From: Hyalella azteca
Lineage: Eukaryota > Arthropoda > Malacostraca > Amphipoda > Hyalellidae
Direction of reading: 5' to 3'
Assembly (NCBI RefSeq): GCF_000764305.2
Contig: NW_025939167.1
Coordinates: 62,001-126,000, forward strand
DNA: 64,000 nucleotides
Part shown: positions 58,652-64,000 of the stretch, piece after piece
How the letters are laid out: each line of letters opens with the position of its first letter
Position numbering within the stretch: the first letter of the stretch is position 1
Notes under the pieces: generated by a model
What the model was told of the DNA's origin: nothing
What the model saw: the letters and a program-made list of their open reading frames with translations, nothing else
The model's database searches: none
Program-made: the position numbers and the translations under genes

Positions 58652-59255
58652 CTGAAATCAAAATGCATCGTTCGCAAAAAAAATTAGAGACAGAAAATAA
58701 ACTATTTAGACCATAAACTCGCAACACTTCGTAAATATAAGAAATTTCAACTTCCGGTTACACGTAAGCGTCACAATTTAATTATTGATTTGAATTTTCC
58801 ACATGAAATTAAATGAAAATAAATTCCAGATGGCTGAAGTTTATTAAAAAATATAAAAATTACTGATAAAACATTTGGATGTGGAAAATTTCTTTTATGA
58901 TGTCTACTAATTGAATTCTTTAAATTAAGAAAAATATTTATTTAAATATTTTACGGTACCGACATATTCAATTTACTTCAAAATTTTATCCACATATTTT
59001 CATGCACTGCCCAAAAGTAATTTATGATTATATTATTAAGTTTCAAGTCTTGAAAGTAGAAAAAACTAGTATAATTCACACAGTGTATCTCAAACAAGCA
59101 ACGCTCGTTTCGGATGCACTAAAGCCCTTTATAGAAGAGTTTTTACAGGTTAGAGCCCACACATATACGAACTACATCAATCTGAAAAAATACGGTTTTT
59201 ATAGATAGTGTTTTTATTTGTAAGTTATTCGATACACAAGTTATTAATATGATAG

Positions 59256-59360
59256 TCGATATGGCCGAGTCGTCAAGCTCGATTTGAATGAAGTAGTGCG
59301 CGTATTCGAAACCCACAGTCAGCTGAGAAAATTCTAGTCGAAATCGTGGCATGGTGGCGT
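59256..59360 (+). mobile_element. Degraded tRNA-derived SINE
   Basis: A box A-like ATGGCCGAGTCGTCAAGC and B-like GCGTATTCGAAACCC, spaced about 40 bases, then AGCTGAGAAAATTCTAG. Confidence 0.55.
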
Positions 59361-59369
59361 TATGCTGGT

Positions 59370-59618
59370 ATGGGTCTAAGATATTGTTGACGCTCCGAGT
59401 ATGAACGCGTTCAAGAACAGACTAGACAAGGCCATGCATGAACATATGTTCAGTCTTAAAATGCCTCGTACCCTACGGAACAACTGATATCTAGAAACGA
59501 TTTTAAATCTACTGTCCGTAAGGCCAGTCTGGTCAAGAAAAGTAAAAGAATCGGCGACAGGCCTATCCAGGCCTATTTATTTAATGCCGAAGATACTATA
59601 CTATACTATACTATGTGT
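59370..59618 (+). mobile_element. 5'-truncated LINE tail, second copy
   Basis: GTTGACGCTCCGAGTATGAA and AACATATGTTCAGTCTTAAA match the 3' coding end of the element at 6546; the 3' UTR word GAATCGGCGACAGG is at 59548-59561 and the copy ends in a TATAC/ACTAT pentamer repeat. Only about 35 codons remain. Confidence 0.85.
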
Positions 59619-59619
59619 G

Positions 59620-59700
59620 TTGCGGGTGCGAGACCCGCACCAAGCTGAGAAAATTTCTCGAGGTCTAAGCCGTTAACAGGCAAAACGGGGTCTTATCTTC
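59620..59700 (+). mobile_element. SINE fragment (tRNA-like 3' half)
   Basis: GGGTGCGAGACCCGCACC looks like a tRNA T-arm/box B region, followed by AAGCTGAGAAAATTTCTCGA, similar to the SINE at 59256. Confidence 0.45.
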
Positions 59701-59814
59701 AACGCATGCACCCATATATTATATAATATAAATAATATTACAGTCGGGCGATACTGCGGTCAAGCTATGCATTCTCCATATTTTTACAACACTTCTCTTT
59801 AACTTCACTTCTTG

Positions 59815-59816
59815 TT

Positions 59817-59915
<99 letters not shown>

Positions 59916-59938
59916 GTGTCTGTCTGTCTGTCTGTCTG
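59815..59938. repeat. TGTC tetranucleotide microsatellite
   Basis: About 31 TGTC units with a few interruptions. The flanking words TTTGCACACTTG occur again at about 60165, so the surroundings are themselves duplicated. Confidence 0.98.
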
Positions 59939-60437
59939 CTACAAATCTTATAATCAAAATTTAACACACTTCTACTTATCCTATCGATCTGAAATTTTGC
60001 ACACTTGCGTAAAGTTGGAGACAATGCAAGAATCAAATGACAAAATAAATGATTTTGAAAATGTTTTTTTTTATATTGAAAAATTTAAAAAATAATTTTG
60101 TCAGCTACTAATCTTATAACTGATAGTTGACACACTTTTACCTGTCCAATTGATCTGAAATTTTGCACACTTGTGTGAAGTCGGAGGCAATGTATGAAAC
60201 AATTGACAGAATAAATAATTTTGAAAAAAAATTATAAATTAAAAAAAATTGAAAACCTAATTTTTTTAATATTCGAAAATAAAATGAGAAATTCATTGTA
60301 CATCTTTAACATTGGAGACACTGGATTCTTTAGAAGTGTTGTCTTTAAAAAGTAATTTTTAAACGTATATTATTGGGTTATCTAATTCTAAATTCTCTTT
60401 GGTAAACGAAACATATTATTTATTAAACAACTGGGAA

Positions 60438-60640
60438 AGGTGGCCCAGTGGTTTAGTTCAGAGTACCAAGATTGGAGCAAAGTGGTGCGGGTTCGATCCC
60501 AGCTCTGTGCGACAGGTTCAGTATTTGAAGCAGTGAGTTGCGAGTTCAAGCCCGCAACAAGCTGTGAATGTTCTGCAATGTTAAGAATCGGCGACAGGCC
60601 TACGACCTAATAAACGATGAAACCGCGATATTATCATTAT
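60438..60640 (+). mobile_element. tRNA-derived SINE with LINE-matching tail
   Basis: Box A TGGCCCAGTGGTTTAG at 60440, box B GGTTCGATCCC at about 60490, body ending AAGAATCGGCGACAGGCC (60583-60600) and CGACCTAATAAACGATGA. The tail word GAATCGGCGACAGG is shared with both LINE tails, indicating 3'-end mimicry. The box A/B pair is an internal RNA polymerase III promoter; not a functional tRNA gene. Confidence 0.8.
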
Positions 60641-61077
60641 ATTATACATTGTATAATGGCTGTCGACTGAGCACATCTGTTTCGTACAAGTTCAATTACC
60701 TCTAAAAAATGTCTTAGAGCCACATAACTATCTATAATCTTAAAAAGGCTCAGCAAATATTGAGGATCAAATAAATAAGCAAACACATAATTAGTAACGT
60801 ATGCCTAAATTTATTCAAGTCACATTTCATGAATGAACTGCGGTTTATAATACAAAAACTTAAATTAAAATATGACGTTAAATGCTACATTTTTTATTTG
60901 AATTTAGCTGGGGTGACGAATTTGATACTTTTTTAACATATATAAAAATATAAATTTTAAATGAAAAAAGGAAGACGTCGCGAAAAATTACACATTCACG
61001 AATTCACACATTGAAATTAATGTTTTCCAACGCTGAAGTACCAAGGAATCATTAAAAACTGAAATCCTTATTATACT

Positions 61078-61150
61078 AGTTCAACCCATGGTTGAACTAT
61101 ATAAGGGTGAGGTTGTCTAGTTCAACCAAGTGTTGTTCAACCATGGGTTG
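61078..61150. repeat. Small inverted-repeat element with CCATGG
   Basis: GTTCAACCCATGGTTGAAC is itself nearly palindromic and is mirrored by GTTCAACCATGGGTTG at about 61136. The same motif occurs at 23080-23124. Confidence 0.7.
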
Positions 61151-61304
61151 TCGTACACGAAATCTGTGTATAGATCCAACGTTTAGTAAGGTCCTGGTGT
61201 CCGAACGTGTACCCCGCCATCAAAATTCGTGTTTGAAAATTCCAGTAATTCTCGCCGATTATTCGCTTTCTTTGCAACTTGCAAGCATACGAATATTATT
61301 TAAA

Positions 61305-61347
61305 ATGGCAGCTGCACCTTCAAACCCTTCTACTTTGCTTCCATTAG
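61305..61347 (+). CDS. Probable first coding exon of a gene running to the right
   Basis: ATG in good context (TTTAAAATGGC) encodes MAAAPSNPSTLLPL and ends at TTAG|GTAATT, phase 1. Upstream 61180-61300 has an unremarkable 5'-UTR-like character. The next exon is not identified within the window, which beyond 61591 is filled by transposable elements. Gene identity cannot be told from 14 residues. Confidence 0.4.
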
Positions 61348-61590
61348 GTAATTATTAGTTGTAGAAATTTGTAATTTTTCAAAATTCTTTCTAGTTTCTA
61401 CAGCGTTTTTTGCTTTCTAACAAATTTATTCATAAATTTCTAACAAATGCCTGGAGTGAAAGGTGGGGTAATTAATTTGATACGAATTTTGCCACAGTGC
61501 CAAAAGGCCCAAAACCACAAGTGGCAATATTTGTATGGTAGCTAGAAGCTAGCCATTGTAATAAACCTACCCTTAACTTGACAGTCCATA

Positions 61591-63839
61591 CCGTCAAATG
61601 GGGTAAAAAGGGTTGGGCGGGGTAAAAAGGGACAGTCCTCCAACGTTTTGTAGAAATGTTTTAGCAGCTAAACTAATCAAAATATTGCAAAATTAAAAAT
61701 AGTGGCCATAAAGTTAAACATTTTTACTATCTATGCAGCCTAAAGCAAGTTGAGAAATCATACATTTATTAGGGTAAACGCGGTATATTCCGACATCGTG
61801 GATAATTCCGTCACCTCTCAAGTTTTTCCTTTATATTAAGCTTTGATTTAGTTCCATGCGTTCGTTGATGGTTGAAATGGTGACGTCATACATTTGCACG
61901 TCGAACTACTGCCAAAACACTAGGTCTTCGCCATCTAGCGGGAAAATATTGAGATCCAAAGAGAGACAATGCACGCTACCCAGTGAGATCATCGAAAAAT
62001 GTGTCAAATTTGACAGTTGACATTGGAATAGGAAGAATAAATAAACCAAATAGGAAATAACTGTTTGTATAGGAAGAATATTATGGTTTGAGACTTTTAA
62101 ATACGTCTGTGAAGTGTGAATATATTAGGAATCCTTTAAGTATACTTGTATTTGCTGATTTCAAGTGGTAAATAAATTAATAGATGATTAAGTTGAGAAA
62201 TGAATTTAGACACATGAAAACTAATTCCGTCACAACTTGAATTGGACACACACTGATTGTTCCAAGCTATGTACGAAATTAAAATTTGCTTAATTAAAAG
62301 CTTAATAGTTGTTAATTAAAAGCGTAATTAAGTAGTGTTCAATATTCATTAGGTAGTGTTCTAATTCAAAGCCGTGTTGTATTCCAATACAGCTCACACA
62401 GGGAACGGAATTCGAACACGTGGATGACGGCATTACATATCAGTAGAATTTGAAGCGCGGACAGAATAAGCCTCACCACATGCCGAATATTGCCACACAC
62501 AGTGTCGGAATATAGGGATTTGGTAGGTTTGCATTCTAAAGGCTTTTAAATAAATATGGCAACATTTTGTGACGTTTCATCGTTGCTGGCGCATAGTACG
62601 GTCACTACGGTGTTTTGCGAGTCACATAAAGCAAACAGAACTCGAGTAACGCATACGGTTATTTTTTTATAGTTTTTCATTTCTCGATGCGTCCTTAATG
62701 TGTCGGAATATACCGCGTTTACCCTACCTCTAAAAAATCCATGAAAAAAAGTGTGAAAAGTGAGATTTTGGAAAAGTATCTCTGCTAAGGTCTGTAGCAG
62801 AAAAATCATTTGTTGTATTGAAAAATCTTACTTACATATAAGTTGCACACTGTTGTTGGCTTAAAAACGTGATTGACAGAATTTGCATATCTCATTCCAA
62901 GAAAAAATGGCAGCCATTTCCGCAAAACGGGGTAATAAGGATTTAAGGGACACCCCTAAAACTACATTTACAGTAGAGCCTTGGTTAGCAAAGGCTCCAG
63001 TTAATGAAAAAAAATCAATTAACAACAAAGAAATTTGATTACATTTACCTTGCTCAGTGAAAAAAATTTCACTTAACAAAAAATTACTGCATCAGTCATC
63101 ACAAAATTGTGCATAGAGTGTCATAGATAGAATTGAGCACTGGGCCACAAAGAATGGAAAATAATAACCTGAACTATGATTTATTTCTCCAAAAAATATG
63201 ATAGTTGTCAGTTTATCACTGATATATTCCTTCCTGTTTTAGGTATGTTTTTTACAATCTTTTTTGTTATAGTATAATCACTCGACTTGATTAATATTGT
63301 GCAAAATTGCAAGCCACCCTGTAAGCTTACAGATATAGAAGAAATGCTACATGGCTGCTGATATGAAGCTTGCAGTGGACAAGGTTGTTGTTAATGCTCT
63401 ATGGCATGTCCATGGATACAGTAATATCACATTAATAATACGGTAATTAATGAATATGGTAATACCATATCAATAAAGGATAAACAAGTAAAAATCACAG
63501 AAAATGTCATTTATTCTACATTTACATCATCTACAATGAAAGAGGAGGACTTCAGAACACTGTTAGTAATACATGAGTACACTCTGCATGCTTCAAACGT
63601 TTCAAAATTAGGTTTTATCTCAAGTGTCCCTAATTACCCCATTTCCAGATTAATTCAGGAGCCTTTTATATTGTGTCTAGCACCTTACAAATAGCATTTG
63701 GAATTTTTTTTAGAGATGCCATACAATAGCCCTTGCAAAGACCTTTAAAATGAGCCCAAACTTGTTTATGAAATGTTTCATGGTAAGAAGTTATTAACAA
63801 AAAACGCTCAAAACCGTCCCTTTTTACCCCATTTGATGG
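61591..63839. mobile_element. TA-flanked inverted-repeat element with a nested insertion
   Basis: Left end CCGTCAAATGGGGTAAAAAG and right end CCCTTTTTACCCCATTTGAT plus GG are inverted, flanked by TA on both sides. It contains a second complete TA-flanked element (61772-62724). Sub-terminal ACGGGGTAATAAGG (62926) and CCTAATTACCCCATTT (63629) form a further inverted pair. No transposase recognised. The termini resemble those of the fold-back at 35744. Confidence 0.8.
61772..62724. mobile_element. Nested TA-flanked MITE-like element
   Basis: Perfect 24-bp inverted termini starting GGGTAAACGCGGTATATTCC, both flanked by TA (61770-61771 and 62725-62726). About 950 bp, no transposase frame. Sub-terminal AATTCCGTCAC words also recur internally. 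Nested inside the 61591-63839 element, so younger. Confidence 0.88.
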
Positions 63840-64000
63840 TACTCTTTAGCAACTGACCACTGTGATAGTGGCAAACCATACTCCAGAGAATCTCTAGAAT
63901 CAGTTCATTCTTAATTTCCTCATTCACTCATTTTTTAAATTAATTTCTTGTGTATGATAATGCTTGTATCAAAGATACTTACTAGTCTACATTTGGTAAA
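63840..64000. other. Window end, nothing recognised
   Basis: AT-rich, possibly intron of the gene beginning at 61305. Confidence 0.3.

Noticed and set aside
59719..60095. Cys/Ser/Val and Arg/Gln/Thr/Asp repeat frames
   Set aside because: Translations of the TGTC microsatellite on both strands.
60438..60520. Functional tRNA gene
   Set aside because: Boxes A and B are present but the sequence does not close into a cloverleaf acceptor stem and continues into a SINE body and tail.

Overview
This window is eukaryotic nuclear DNA, most likely from an arthropod and plausibly a crustacean. The evidence is genes of short exons with GT..AG introns, secreted NPC2/ML-domain genes, a ZNF706 orthologue, a secreted protein with a DM4/DM12-like cysteine pattern, CR1/L2-like LINE tails, tRNA-derived SINEs, TA-flanked DNA transposons and about thirty minisatellites. 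No bacterial operons, rRNA genes or CRISPR arrays are visible. The assembly is imperfect: a 286-base N gap at 50410-50695, one N at 20370, and a leftover Nextera (Tn5 mosaic-end) junction adaptor at 18120-18155.

Layout. 2.4-5.2 kb (minus): a three-exon NPC2/ML gene with a long acidic Gly/Ser-rich N-terminal extension; its introns hold two perfect palindromes, a 69-bp satellite and MITE relics, and a CRE-like minisatellite sits just after its stop codon. 5.2-27 kb: gene-poor, dominated by minisatellites (many built on an ACGT core), a dead Tc1-family element, LINE and SINE pieces and a recurrent palindromic MITE. 27.4-30.6 kb (plus): a canonical four-exon NPC2 gene whose exon 3 donor is tandemly triplicated. 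35.5-36.9 kb (plus): ZNF706 in two coding exons, with an 891-bp fold-back element in the intron. 38.8-40.3 kb (plus): an intronless 483-codon coiled-coil reading frame interrupted only by TAA/TAG and closed by tandem TGA. 42.0-49.3 kb (minus): a multi-exon secreted Gln/His-rich protein with split DM4/DM12-like cysteine motifs. 57.8-58.7 kb (minus): exons resembling further ML-domain genes. 59-64 kb: SINE/LINE debris, a probable first exon of a gene running right, and nested TA-flanked inverted-repeat elements.

The recognisable genes are independent units rather than a pathway. The two NPC2 genes share intron phases and an 87-bp terminal exon, so they are paralogues, probably secreted sterol/lipid binders. 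The strongest anomaly is the coiled-coil frame: it reads through eleven TAR codons without a frameshift, as expected if TAR encodes glutamine (ciliate-type code). That implies a foreign sequence (contaminant, chimeric join or transfer) or, less likely, a peculiar pseudogene.
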